Source: Winogradskyella luteola
GTDB lineage: Bacteria; Bacteroidota; Bacteroidia; Flavobacteriales; Flavobacteriaceae
Direction: 5' to 3'
DNA: 64,000 nt
NCBI RefSeq assembly: GCF_019203985.1
Contig: NZ_JAGSPD010000002.1
Span: 62,001 to 126,000 of the forward strand
Shown one piece after another: positions 53,448 through 62,589 of this stretch. The notes beneath the pieces were generated by a model. The model saw nothing but the letters and a program-made list of their open reading frames with translations. It made no database searches and was not told where the DNA came from. A program made the position numbers and the translations under genes. The first letter of the stretch is position 1. The number at the start of each line of letters is the position of its first letter.

Positions 53448-53455
53448 CAAATGTA
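53448..53455 (-). promoter_or_regulatory. -7 box of the thr operon
   Basis: Minus-strand TACATTTG, a full TAnnTTTG match, about 170 bases upstream of thrA. The gap to thrA holds the candidate leader peptide. The TTG element is not evident. Confidence 0.4.
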
Positions 53456-53534
53456 TTATTTTTACGAGAATAAAAAAATTAATTGCGAAATAAATGATGA
53501 AGCTAATTTTCGCTGTAAATAGTTAGGTAATTTT

Positions 53535-55094
53535 ATGAAAGTTTTTTCTAAAGTACAGATATATGAAGGAGATAAATTGACCACTGAACGCCAGAATATA
53601 GCATCTACTGATTTAATGGAACGTGCAGGAACTCAAATTTTCAATTGGATCCATGCACGAATGCAAGGTGCGCAAGTACCTATCCATGTATTCTGTGGTA
53701 TTGGTAATAATGGAGGCGATGGTTTGGTGTTGGCAAGACATTTAATTACACATGGTTATAATGTTGTAACCTACATTATTAACTGTAGTGATAAGCGTTC
53801 TAAGGATTTTTTAATTAATTACGATCGCATAAAAAATGTAACTAAAGATTGGCCTAAAGTGTTAAGTTGCAGTGGTGATTTTTCTGAAATTACGATTGCA
53901 GAAAAAGATATTATCGTTGATGCAGTCTTTGGAATTGGATTGAATCGTCCTCCAAATGATTGGGTTAAAGAGTTATTTGAAAGATGGCGGTTGTCAAAAG
54001 CATTTACTTTGGCCATAGATATCCCATCAGGATTATACACGGATAGAGCGGTAGAGGATGAAAATGCTGTAGCATATGCTGGTTACACTTTGAGTTTTCA
54101 GTCTCCAAAATTGGTATTCTTTTTACCAGAAACAGCAAAATATACCATACAATGGGAGGTTTTAGATATTGGAATTGATAGAGATTATTTAATGCAGACC
54201 GAAACTGAAGTAGAGCTTATATCAAAGTTTGAAGTTTTACCGTTGTATAAGACCCGAGAAAAATTTTCGCATAAAGGAGATTTTGGACATGTTATGATAC
54301 TCGGCGGAAGTTATGGGAAAATTGGTGCTGTGAATTTAGCGAGTAGGGCAGCCTTAAGTTCTGGAGCAGGCCTGGTTACAGCTTATGTACCAAAATGCGG
54401 TTACCACAGTCTTCAGACCTCTTTGCCTGAAGCGATGGTCATTACTGATAATGAGACTGATTTTATTAACACAATAAATTTTGATATTGAACCAACTATC
54501 ATTGGAGTTGGAGTAGGCCTTGGCACGGCTAATCAAACCATAAAAGCATTAGAAATCTTTTTGAAAAAGAACAAAGTTCCTTTAGTGATTGATGCTGATG
54601 GTCTAAATATTCTATCAAAAAAGAAGACCTTACTAAGGCTTCTGCCAGAACACACTATTTTAACTCCACATCCAAAAGAATTAGAGCGATTAATAGGGAA
54701 GTGGTCTGATGATTTTGACAAGTTGGAAAAAACAAAAGCATTTTCAAAAAAGCATAGTGTTATAGTTTTGATTAAAGGTGCAAATTCAATTACAGTTTTT
54801 GGGGATAAATTATATATTAATACAACAGGCAATCCTGGTATGGCAACTGCAGGAAGTGGTGATGTTTTAACAGGTATTATTTCTGGTCTAATAGCACAAG
54901 GTTATGAACCGTTAGCTGCTACAATTTTTGGTGCATATCTGCATGGAAGATCTGCGGATATTTCTTTAGAGGATTATGGTTATCAAAGCTTAATAGCCAG
55001 TCATATTATTGAAACTATTGGGGAAGCCTATATCGATTTGTTTAAACAACCAGAGCAAGATCAACCTAAAAACAGTGAAGATGAAGGTCAATAA
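53535..55094 (+). CDS. nnr: Bifunctional NAD(P)HX epimerase / ADP-dependent dehydratase
   Basis: 519 aa. Repairs hydrated NADH and NADPH. N-terminal epimerase (YjeF_N, about residues 1-210): VFCGIGNNGGDGLVLARHL (NNGGDG loop) and IVDAVFGIGLNRP with the catalytic Asp. C-terminal dehydratase (about 235-500): GHVMILGGSYGKIGA, GVGVGLG, VIDADGLN, LTPHPKELERL, and NPGMATAGSGDVLTGII (GSGD ATP/ADP loop). The end is a short acidic tail. Both halves look intact. Monocistronic; the stop codon is inside the terminator of the convergent gene. Confidence 0.94.
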   Translation: MKVFSKVQIYEGDKLTTERQNIASTDLMERAGTQIFNWIHARMQGAQVPIHVFCGIGNNGGDGLVLARHLITHGYNVVTYIINCSDKRSKDFLINYDRIKNVTKDWPKVLSCSGDFSEITIAEKDIIVDAVFGIGLNRPPNDWVKELFERWRLSKAFTLAIDIPSGLYTDRAVEDENAVAYAGYTLSFQSPKLVFFLPETAKYTIQWEVLDIGIDRDYLMQTETEVELISKFEVLPLYKTREKFSHKGDFGHVMILGGSYGKIGAVNLASRAALSSGAGLVTAYVPKCGYHSLQTSLPEAMVITDNETDFINTINFDIEPTIIGVGVGLGTANQTIKALEIFLKKNKVPLVIDADGLNILSKKKTLLRLLPEHTILTPHPKELERLIGKWSDDFDKLEKTKAFSKKHSVIVLIKGANSITVFGDKLYINTTGNPGMATAGSGDVLTGIISGLIAQGYEPLAATIFGAYLHGRSADISLEDYGYQSLIASHIIETIGEAYIDLFKQPEQDQPKNSEDEGQ

Positions 55095-55095
55095 A

Positions 55096-55119
55096 AAAGT
55101 CTTCAAAAATGAAGACTTT
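55096..55119 (-). terminator. Intrinsic terminator of the 55154 gene
   Basis: 9-bp inverted repeat AAAGTCTTC/GAAGACTTT around six bases; on the minus strand it is followed by a six-base U-run that overlaps the end of nnr. Confidence 0.7.
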
Positions 55120-55153
55120 AATACTCTTGTGATTTGTATTGGCATTTTAGATT

Positions 55154-56197
55154 TTAGATATCCAAACTATTAAATAGTTTTACCAATTTAGGACTTGATG
55201 GGCTTGGTGCGTTTGGACTAACTATATTGCCGTCAGGGTCTAGCAGGATAAATCTAGGAATTCCATCGATTTTAAAGTCTAAAATAAAATCTGATCTAAT
55301 GCTTTTGTCTGCGATTAATTGTATTCCTCCTAATTCCTTTTCAGCAACCATTTTTTTCCAACCCTCATAAGCTTTAGCTTTATCTCCATCATAACCTCTT
55401 CCGCCATCTACTGAAATACTGACAAATTGAATATTTTTATCTTCAAATTCTTTTTCGAGCTTTTTTAAGGATGGTATTTCTTTAATACACGGTGGGCACC
55501 AAGTAGCCCAAATATCTATGTAAAGGTATTTACCTTTTAGATCATCTAGCGATGTGGTACCACCGGCAAAATTCTCATAATTGATAAATTTAGGTGCTGC
55601 ACTGCCTTTGGGGAAATCTTTAAGTATTTCTAATCTTGGAGCCACTAAAAATTTAAACTGTTCTTCTATCATTATTCTACTATTGTTCATTATATGTAAA
55701 TGAGTAGAATCCACATAAGCATATTCATTGGTCAGTGCCAAATAATCTGACCTGTAATTTTCAATTGCCTTATCAATATCTTCTTTTGTACCGTATTCAG
55801 CCAGCTCTTTATTTAAATATTTATTTACAAGACGTATGGACTGCATATTCATATTATTAATATCCGAGCCATCTCCTTTAAAGGTTGTAGTCTCCAAAAA
55901 ATTGTCATAATCAAATGTAAGAGAAGAATCAAAGTTATTTTTGAGATATATCTGTCCAAATTCATTACCGTGCTTAAACGTATAATCTCCTTCTTTAATT
56001 TTTAGAGTATCTTTAAAAGTACCATCTTCTTTTATTCTAATAATCTTTTTATATGCGTTTTCGTTAAAGATCATGAGCGTATCACTCTCGTGTGCATTTT
56101 CTATTTTTCCAGAAACTGTAGCATAATCCCTTGACTGTTCTTTTTTGCATGCAGATAGAATAAGTATAAAACTAAATATTAATAATCTTTTCATCAT
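55154..56197 (-). CDS. Thioredoxin-fold lipoprotein (TlpA-like), WCPPC
   Basis: 347 aa from the tandem ATG codons at 56197/56194 (the frame runs on to 56260, but the lipobox LILSAC, Cys17 from 56197, sets the start). The N-terminal ~200 residues are a lipoprotein domain (DYATVSGKIENAHESDTLMI), then an AhpC/TSA-thioredoxin fold with APKFINYENFAGGTTSL, IDIWATWCPPCIKEIP (CxxC redox pair) and GIPRFILLDPDGNI (cis-Pro). Probably a periplasm-facing thiol reductase. Paralogue of 56296-57648, but separated from it by a terminator. Confidence 0.82.
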   Translation of the reverse strand: MMKRLLIFSFILILSACKKEQSRDYATVSGKIENAHESDTLMIFNENAYKKIIRIKEDGTFKDTLKIKEGDYTFKHGNEFGQIYLKNNFDSSLTFDYDNFLETTTFKGDGSDINNMNMQSIRLVNKYLNKELAEYGTKEDIDKAIENYRSDYLALTNEYAYVDSTHLHIMNNSRIMIEEQFKFLVAPRLEILKDFPKGSAAPKFINYENFAGGTTSLDDLKGKYLYIDIWATWCPPCIKEIPSLKKLEKEFEDKNIQFVSISVDGGRGYDGDKAKAYEGWKKMVAEKELGGIQLIADKSIRSDFILDFKIDGIPRFILLDPDGNIVSPNAPSPSSPKLVKLFNSLDI

Positions 56198-56247
56198 AAT
56201 TTTTTTTCGAGGATAAAAGTAAACATTCTTTAATAAATTCAATAAAA

Positions 56248-56283
56248 AAAGCCTCCACATAAAGAGAAGACTTTTTAGGCTTT
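56248..56283 (-). terminator. Intrinsic terminator of the WCGPC thioredoxin-fold gene
   Basis: Minus strand AAAGCCT, 22-base loop, AGGCTTT then T-run. 13 bases after the stop of the 56296-57648 gene and overlapping the start region of the next paralogue. Confidence 0.65.
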
Positions 56284-56295
56284 ACTAGAAGCATA

Positions 56296-57648
56296 TTAAA
56301 TTTTTAGTTCTTTGAACATTTCAATAAGCTTAGGGTCTGAAGGTCTTGGCGCATCTGCATCGACAATATTACCATCTGGATCAATTAATATAAATCGTGG
56401 AATGCCCTCGATAGCATAGTCTTGAACAAATTGGGAGTTCCAATCTTTATCTGCGATTAATTGTATTCCTCCCAACTCTTTTTCCTCAACCATTTCTACC
56501 CATTCTTTATGTTTTTCAGCTTTATCGATAGAGGTGCTTACAAAAGCAATATTCTTATCATGAAATAGTATTTCTACTTCTTTAAGTGATGGGATTTCCC
56601 TAATACAAGGACCACACCATGTCGCCCAAACATCTATATAAACGTATTTCCCTCTTAAATCTTCTAAGGAGGTTGTGCCCCCTTTATGGTTTTCATACTT
56701 AACAAATTTTGGCGATAGCATTCCTTTAGCTAATTTCATTACTTTATCATACTTAGCTTTGAGCTTCTCTTTGTACTTTTCGTCTGATGACATATTCATT
56801 AATCCATTGTAATAGGCTTCATTGTACATATTGTTTGGACTTATATTGTAGATTAAGCTATTTGCAAGATCCTTTTTAAGATCAGGAAAGGCTTTGGTAT
56901 TTAATGTTCTAAAAATCTCAGACGGATTATCACTATTACTAATTTTATTTGAATAATAGCTTTGTGTTAATCTTTTGTAGCTATTCAGTTTATCATAGTC
57001 TTCTTCGTTGTTATAATCAACGGTTTCAATTAAGTTCATAAAATTATCAGAAGGCATAAAATCTTCTTTTTTGGAAAAATAAGAATGGTATGATTGATAA
57101 TTCTGGAGGTTAGATAAATAATCGTATTCAATATTTTTTTCTTCAAGAGCTCTAAAATCTTTCGTTACATCTTTAGCTTCTTTGAGTAATTTCATTTTAG
57201 ATGCTTTTCTCTCATCCAATTTGGAGATAAATTCATTTTCCTCCAAGGCAAATATTTTGGCAACATCAAAATTGGCTTTTTCCTCAACTAAATATTTTCT
57301 GGCAAGGTAGTTACTGTTTCCTGCTCCATTTCCAGAGTAAGTAAGGCTTTCATCAAATTCTTCAAAATTCAATGTTACATTAATATTATCGCCAGGAGAA
57401 AGGTATATCGATGAGCTTTCCTTGTCGTGACTTAGCCTATAGTAACCCGATTCAATTGTGAGTGTGTCAGCAAAAGTTCCGTCTTTCCTTAAAGCCATTT
57501 CTTTTACCTTTTCTCTGCCATCATAGACAGTAATTACTTTGTCTGCTGGATTTTCAACTTTACCAGAAAAAAGAGCATAATCAATTTTTGGCTCTTCTTT
57601 ACAGGTATACATTGTTACTGCTATGCATATAATTAATAAACGTTTCAT
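56296..57648 (-). CDS. Thioredoxin-fold lipoprotein (TlpA-like), WCGPC
   Basis: 450 aa. Lipobox TMYTC (Cys16). N-terminal domain DYALFSGKVENPADKVITVY, as in the next gene (DYATVSGKIENA), with an extra ~100-residue helical insert, then SPKFVKYENHKGGTTSLEDL, IDVWATWCGPCIREIP and GIPRFILIDPDGNIVDADAP. The redox motif is the classic thioredoxin WCGPC while the neighbour has WCPPC, which changes redox potential in known proteins. Probably anchored in a membrane facing the periplasm. A good promoter lies at 57671-57701. Confidence 0.82.
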   Translation of the reverse strand: MKRLLIICIAVTMYTCKEEPKIDYALFSGKVENPADKVITVYDGREKVKEMALRKDGTFADTLTIESGYYRLSHDKESSSIYLSPGDNINVTLNFEEFDESLTYSGNGAGNSNYLARKYLVEEKANFDVAKIFALEENEFISKLDERKASKMKLLKEAKDVTKDFRALEEKNIEYDYLSNLQNYQSYHSYFSKKEDFMPSDNFMNLIETVDYNNEEDYDKLNSYKRLTQSYYSNKISNSDNPSEIFRTLNTKAFPDLKKDLANSLIYNISPNNMYNEAYYNGLMNMSSDEKYKEKLKAKYDKVMKLAKGMLSPKFVKYENHKGGTTSLEDLRGKYVYIDVWATWCGPCIREIPSLKEVEILFHDKNIAFVSTSIDKAEKHKEWVEMVEEKELGGIQLIADKDWNSQFVQDYAIEGIPRFILIDPDGNIVDADAPRPSDPKLIEMFKELKI

Positions 57649-57670
57649 AACTTAATGTTTTGGTCTCTTT

Positions 57671-57701
57671 CAAAAATAAACATTGAAAATCTTAAATTCA
57701 A
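57671..57701 (-). promoter_or_regulatory. Promoter of the WCGPC thioredoxin-fold gene
   Basis: Minus strand TTG (57701-57699), 20 bases, TATTTTTG (57678-57671), both matching the consensus. The ATG is 22 bases after. Confidence 0.5.
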
Positions 57702-57726
57702 AGAAGGGTGAATTATTAACAATATG

Positions 57727-57756
57727 TTGTGAAACCAAAAAATATTCTCACTTTTG
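57727..57756 (+). promoter_or_regulatory. Candidate promoter of hutH
   Basis: TTG (57727-57729), 19 bases, CACTTTTG (57749-57756, first base deviates). It gives a very short leader before ATG 57776. Confidence 0.38.
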
Positions 57757-57775
57757 AAGTATTATAATTGTTTTT

Positions 57776-59311
57776 ATGAATAACTATCATATCATTTCTT
57801 CTGATGCCTTAGATATTGTTACGATATACAATATTTTTAATGACAAAAAAAAGTTAAAACTCTCTGATGCCTCGATTGAAAAAATAAAAGCTTGCAAAAC
57901 GTATTTGGACCATAAGCTTGCCAAAAATGAAAAGCCTATTTATGGTATAAATACAGGGTTTGGGTCACTTTGCAATACTAAAATTTCTAATAAGGATTTA
58001 ACTAAACTTCAAGAAAACTTAGTAATGTCCCATGCTTGTGGCACTGGTGACCGCGTACCAGAATCTGTAGTAAAAGTGATGCTGCTTTTAAAGATTCAGT
58101 CACTGAGTTACGGACATAGTGGAGTACAATTAGATACTGTAAACCGGTTGATCGATTTTTTTAATAATGACATCTTCCCTTTTGTATATACTCAAGGTTC
58201 TTTAGGAGCTTCAGGTGACTTGGCTCCTTTGGCACATTTGGCTTTACCGCTATTGGGAAAAGGATGTGTTGTGCATGATGGGAAAAATTACGAAGCGTCA
58301 GAGCTCTTGGACAAGTTTGATTGGCAACCTATAAAACTTGAAGCCAAAGAAGGTTTAGCTTTGCTGAATGGTACACAATTTATGAGTGCTTACGGTGTTT
58401 ATTTGCTGCTAATGTCTCATAAAACTTCGTACATGGCAGATATTATAGCATCTATTTCCTTGGATGCTTTTGATGGTCGTTTAGATCCTTTTCATGATTT
58501 GGTACATGAAGTAAGGCCTCATCCTGGACAAAGAAAAGTCGCAAAGCGTTTTAATGAACTCTTAAAAGGAAGTGAACTTATAGAAAGGCAGAAAGAGCAT
58601 GTGCAAGATCCCTATTCTTTCCGTTGTATACCACAAGTGCACGGAGCCACCAAGGATACCTTAGATTTTGTGGAAAAAGTGATTTTAACTGAGATTAATG
58701 CTGTTACTGATAACCCCAATATTTTTTATGAAGAGGATTTGATTATCTCTGGTGGAAATTTTCATGGTCAACCTTTGGCCTTAGCGTTGGATTATCTAAA
58801 AATTGCCATGGCAGAAATTGGTAACATTTCTGAACGGCGTACATTTCAATTGGTTTCAGGATTGCGTGGATTGCCAGCATTTTTGGTCGACAATCCTGGG
58901 TTGAATTCTGGTTTTATGATTCCTCAATATACAGCTGCAAGTATTGTAAGTGCAAATAAACAATTGGCGACTCCAGCAAGTATCGATAGTATTGTTTCTA
59001 GCAATGGCCAAGAAGATCATGTGAGTATGGGAGCTAATGCCGCAACACAAGCCTATAGATTAATTAAAAATGTAGAACGTGTCATTGCCATAGAATTGAT
59101 GAATGCTTCACAAGCTTTAGAATTTAGAAGACCATTAAAAACATCACCTTTATTGGAATCGTTTTTAGAACATTACAGAAAAGTGGTTCCATTTATAAAA
59201 GAAGACCAAGTGCTACATGATGATATTGAAGCTTCGATCCAGTTTTTAAATGATGTAGATATAGAGGTCGAAGAATTATTTTTAAATAACTATGGAGTAG
59301 AGAAGCACTAA
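57776..59311 (+). CDS. hutH: Histidine ammonia-lyase
   Basis: 511 aa, first step of histidine degradation: histidine to urocanate and ammonia. The MIO cofactor arises from Ala145-Ser146-Gly147 in GSLGASGDLAPL. Ser85-His86 in NLVMSHACGTG is the HAL selectivity pair (TAL and PAL have HL or FL), so histidine is favoured over tyrosine or phenylalanine. Other conserved blocks: YGINTGFG (active-site Tyr), GNFHGQP and QDxYSFRCIPQVHG-type (QDPYSFRCIPQVHGA). No hutU or hutI in this window. Ends 4 bases before the convergent 59316 gene. Confidence 0.9.
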   Translation: MNNYHIISSDALDIVTIYNIFNDKKKLKLSDASIEKIKACKTYLDHKLAKNEKPIYGINTGFGSLCNTKISNKDLTKLQENLVMSHACGTGDRVPESVVKVMLLLKIQSLSYGHSGVQLDTVNRLIDFFNNDIFPFVYTQGSLGASGDLAPLAHLALPLLGKGCVVHDGKNYEASELLDKFDWQPIKLEAKEGLALLNGTQFMSAYGVYLLLMSHKTSYMADIIASISLDAFDGRLDPFHDLVHEVRPHPGQRKVAKRFNELLKGSELIERQKEHVQDPYSFRCIPQVHGATKDTLDFVEKVILTEINAVTDNPNIFYEEDLIISGGNFHGQPLALALDYLKIAMAEIGNISERRTFQLVSGLRGLPAFLVDNPGLNSGFMIPQYTAASIVSANKQLATPASIDSIVSSNGQEDHVSMGANAATQAYRLIKNVERVIAIELMNASQALEFRRPLKTSPLLESFLEHYRKVVPFIKEDQVLHDDIEASIQFLNDVDIEVEELFLNNYGVEKH

Positions 59312-59315
59312 CAAA

Positions 59316-59693
59316 TTAAAGCGCATCATTTTTTGTAAGTACATCTGCCCACTTAAAAGCATGCTTTAAATTAGTGAATATTTCAAAAGGTTTTGTAAAA
59401 AATCTTTGTTCTATCTGTGCATTGATCTTGGCTTGGTAATTATTGGAGACTACAGCAAAGCCTTTTAAATTTTTAATTTTAACGATTTTGTAATAGATTT
59501 TTGGATCTACGGAATAAGAATTTATTCTATGTGTTATATATACAAATGGTTTATTTGGATAGTATGTATCTGCTACTTCAACCAAAACATCATTGTACTT
59601 TGGTTTTATATTTATGCCTTCTTTTATTACAACAACGAGATAATTATCATAAATCGTAATATCACAAAAGTCGAAAGTTAGGGTTTCTTTCAT
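59316..59693 (-). CDS. Small conserved protein, possible STAS/SpoIIAA-like
   Basis: 125 aa, soluble. Alternating beta/alpha pattern: LTFDFCDITIYDNYLVVVI, VADTYYPNKPFVYITHRIN, KGFAVVSNNYQAKINA and PFEIFTNLKHAFKWAD. This matches the look of small flavobacterial proteins with a SpoIIAA-like (STAS) fold, but there is no diagnostic motif. Downstream of clpC on the same strand, with a terminator between them at 59724-59752; convergent with hutH. Confidence 0.5.
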   Translation of the reverse strand: MKETLTFDFCDITIYDNYLVVVIKEGINIKPKYNDVLVEVADTYYPNKPFVYITHRINSYSVDPKIYYKIVKIKNLKGFAVVSNNYQAKINAQIEQRFFTKPFEIFTNLKHAFKWADVLTKNDAL

Positions 59694-59723
59694 GATGTAA
59701 TTCTTATGAATCGTTAAGATAAA

Positions 59724-59752
59724 AAAAACTCTTTCATATGGAAAGAGTTTTT
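59724..59752 (-). terminator. Intrinsic terminator of clpC
   Basis: Inverted repeat AAAAACTCTTTC/GAAAGAGTTTTT (12 bp) with a 5-base loop and U-run on the minus strand; 22 bases after the clpC stop. Confidence 0.85.
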
Positions 59753-59773
59753 AATTATAATTATTTAAATAAC

Positions 59774-62329
59774 TTAAGATTCTGTTGTCTTACTCGAACT
59801 TTTAATTTTAATCTTAAGCTCATCACTTTTAGTGTCCAAATCTATAGTAATGGTATCTCCTTCCTGAATTTTAGCATTAATTATCTCTTCGGCAAGTGCA
59901 TCTTCAACATATTTTTGAATAGCCCTATTGAGTGGTCTTGCACCATATTGCCTGTCGAATCCTTTTTCAGCTATATAGTCTTTAGCCTTGTCAGTCAGTT
60001 TTAAGTTATAACCTAAATCTTTAATTCTACTGATAAGCTTAACTAATTCAATATCAATGATTTTATTAATATCTTCTTTTTCTAGAGTATTGAAAACAAT
60101 GACATCATCTATCCTGTTTAAAAACTCAGGCGCGAAGGCTTTTTTAAGTGCATTTTCAATGACTGCTTTCGCATAGTCTGTTTCTTGGGCTTCTTTTGCG
60201 GATGTACCAAAGCCAACACCAGTACCAAAATCTTTCAATTTACGAGCACCAATATTAGAGGTCATAATAATTATGGTATTTCTAAAATCTATTTTACGAC
60301 CTAAACTATCTGTTAAATAACCATCATCCAACACTTGTAATAACATGTTAAAGACATCTGGGTGAGCCTTTTCAATTTCATCTAAAAGTACAACAGCATA
60401 GGGCTTGCGTCTAATCTTTTCGGTTAATTGCCCACCTTCTTCATAACCAACATAGCCAGGAGGTGCACCAATAAGTCTAGATACGGCAAATTTTTCCATG
60501 TATTCGCTCATATCAATTCGTACTAACGCTTCATTGCTATCAAACAATTCGCTTGCCAATACCTTTGCTAATTGCGTTTTACCAACACCAGTTTGTCCTA
60601 GGAAAATAAATGACCCAATTGGCTTGTTAGGATCTTTTAGTCCAGCTCTATTTCTCTGAATGGCTTTAACAACTTTCGCAACAGCATTATCCTGACCGAT
60701 AACTTTTCCTTTTATTAGTTCTGGCAACTTTGCTAATTTGTTAAGCTCTGTTTGTGCAATTTTATTTACTGGAATGCCAGTCATCATTGAAACCACATCA
60801 GCTACATTGTCTTCAGTAACAATTTCGCGATGCTGTTTTGTTTCCTCTTCCCATTTCTCTTGAGCAGAAGCCAACTCTTTTTCTAATCGTTTTTCATCAT
60901 CACGTAGCTTTGCTGCTTCCTCATATTTCTGCTTTTTAACGACACTATTCTTGGTTTCTTTAACTTTTTCAAGTTGTTGCTCCAATTCAAGTATCTGTTT
61001 TGGGACATCAATGTTAGTAATATGAACACGAGATCCAGCTTCATCCAAAGCATCAATAGCTTTGTCTGGTAAGAAACGTTCTGTCATATAACGATTTGTT
61101 AATTTGACACAAGCCTTAATAGCTTCATCAGTATAATCTACATTATGATGTTCTTCGTATTTAGACTTAATATTATTAAGTATTTCTATTGTCTCTTCAA
61201 CCGTAGTAGGCTCTACTATTACTTTTTGAAAACGACGCTCTAAAGCACCATCTTTTTCAATGTACTGTCTGTATTCATCTAAAGTTGTAGCGCCAATACA
61301 TTGTATTTCACCTCTTGCAAGTGCAGGTTTAAACATGTTTGAGGCATCCAAGCTTCCAGTTGCGCCACCAGCACCAACAATAGTATGAATCTCGTCAATA
61401 AAAAGAATGATATCGTCATTCTTTTCTAACTCATTCATAACAGCTTTCATACGTTCTTCAAACTGTCCTCTATATTTTGTGCCGGCAACTAAGCTTGCCA
61501 AATCAAGAGTAACAACACGTTTATTGAATAGGGTACGAGATACTTTACGTTTTACAATTCTTAGTGCAAGACCTTCTGCAATGGCAGATTTACCTACACC
61601 AGGTTCTCCAATTAGAAGCGGGTTATTTTTCTTTCTTCTACTTAAAATTTGGGATACACGTTGTATTTCTTTTTCTCGACCCACTACAGGATCTAATTTA
61701 CCTTCTTCGGCAAGTACGGTTAGGTCTCTACCGAAGTTGTCTAAAACAGGTGTCTTAGACTTTTTATTCGTTTTACTAGACTGGCCGCTTCCAAACGGAT
61801 TTTGCTTAGCGTCATCTTCTTGATCATTAATATCGTCATCAGAGAATGATTCTGCTTTTAGTTCGTCTAGGTAATCATCGTCGCTAGTAATCATAGATTT
61901 AAATTCTTCTTTTACGTTATCATAATCCACTTTAAGTTTGTTCAATAGCTTAGTCGTTGGATCATTTTCATTTCTTAAAATGCACAATAACAAATGTGCG
62001 GTATTTATTGAGGTGCTTTGAAACAGTTTAGCTTCCAAAAACGTTGTTTTTAAAGCACGTTCTGCTTGCCTGGTTAAATGCAAGTTTTTCTTTTCGTTGG
62101 ATGTTGTGGTAATATTAGGATTGGCAGGACTCAGAATCTCTACTTTTCGTCTTAAGTGATTGAGATCTACATCCAATGAACTTAATATATCTATTGCCTT
62201 TCCGTTTCCATCACGTAAAAGGCCCAACATTAAATGTTCGGTACCAATAAAATCATGACCCAAACGCAAGGCTTCTTCTTTGCTATACGCTATAACATCT
62301 TTAACTCTTGGGGAAAAATTATCGTCCAT
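59774..62329 (-). CDS. clpC: ATP-dependent Clp protease ATP-binding subunit ClpC
   Basis: 851 aa Hsp100 unfoldase that feeds proteins to ClpP. Order: Clp N-domain repeats (residues 1-145), an acidic linker with [19 protein letters not shown]1 with GEPGVGKSA, and the [13 protein letters not shown]alker B, a middle domain with a UVR-like segment ([20 protein letters not shown]), and AAA2 with [23 protein letters not shown], and a C-terminal D2-small domain. The UVR motif and lack of the long ClpB coiled coil set it in ClpC. Starts about 260 bases from gyrA, divergently. A ClpP-binding loop was not checked. Confidence 0.93.
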   Translation of the reverse strand: MDDNFSPRVKDVIAYSKEEALRLGHDFIGTEHLMLGLLRDGNGKAIDILSSLDVDLNHLRRKVEILSPANPNITTTSNEKKNLHLTRQAERALKTTFLEAKLFQSTSINTAHLLLCILRNENDPTTKLLNKLKVDYDNVKEEFKSMITSDDDYLDELKAESFSDDDINDQEDDAKQNPFGSGQSSKTNKKSKTPVLDNFGRDLTVLAEEGKLDPVVGREKEIQRVSQILSRRKKNNPLLIGEPGVGKSAIAEGLALRIVKRKVSRTLFNKRVVTLDLASLVAGTKYRGQFEERMKAVMNELEKNDDIILFIDEIHTIVGAGGATGSLDASNMFKPALARGEIQCIGATTLDEYRQYIEKDGALERRFQKVIVEPTTVEETIEILNNIKSKYEEHHNVDYTDEAIKACVKLTNRYMTERFLPDKAIDALDEAGSRVHITNIDVPKQILELEQQLEKVKETKNSVVKKQKYEEAAKLRDDEKRLEKELASAQEKWEEETKQHREIVTEDNVADVVSMMTGIPVNKIAQTELNKLAKLPELIKGKVIGQDNAVAKVVKAIQRNRAGLKDPNKPIGSFIFLGQTGVGKTQLAKVLASELFDSNEALVRIDMSEYMEKFAVSRLIGAPPGYVGYEEGGQLTEKIRRKPYAVVLLDEIEKAHPDVFNMLLQVLDDGYLTDSLGRKIDFRNTIIIMTSNIGARKLKDFGTGVGFGTSAKEAQETDYAKAVIENALKKAFAPEFLNRIDDVIVFNTLEKEDINKIIDIELVKLISRIKDLGYNLKLTDKAKDYIAEKGFDRQYGARPLNRAIQKYVEDALAEEIINAKIQEGDTITIDLDTKSDELKIKIKSSSKTTES

Positions 62330-62589
62330 AGTAAACTCCTTTCTGCATTAAAAATAGTAAAAACATATTATCTATATGTCAAAAACTATACCTTAATTAT
62401 TATAGATAAACGAATAGACTAAAAAACCTTTTTAAATCAAAGTAAAATTTAGGATACTTATTAACGAAAAAGATATTAAAAATTGTTAATAAAAACTCCT
62501 AAAATAGGCTTTCAAAGTCTCAATAAACACTACTAAATTGGTTATATTAGCACGTTTTGAAAACCTACAAAAACTAATTTATTTTATAT

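Noticed and set aside
53296..53493. 65-codon ORF with one hydrophobic stretch between thrA and nnr (plus strand)
   Set aside because: It runs through the thr promoter and leader region, shows no family pattern, and its hydrophobic part is the complement of the Ile/Phe/Thr-rich leader codons. Not ruled out entirely.
61407..61823. 138-codon ORF opposite clpC
   Set aside because: Antisense shadow of the first AAA domain of ClpC.
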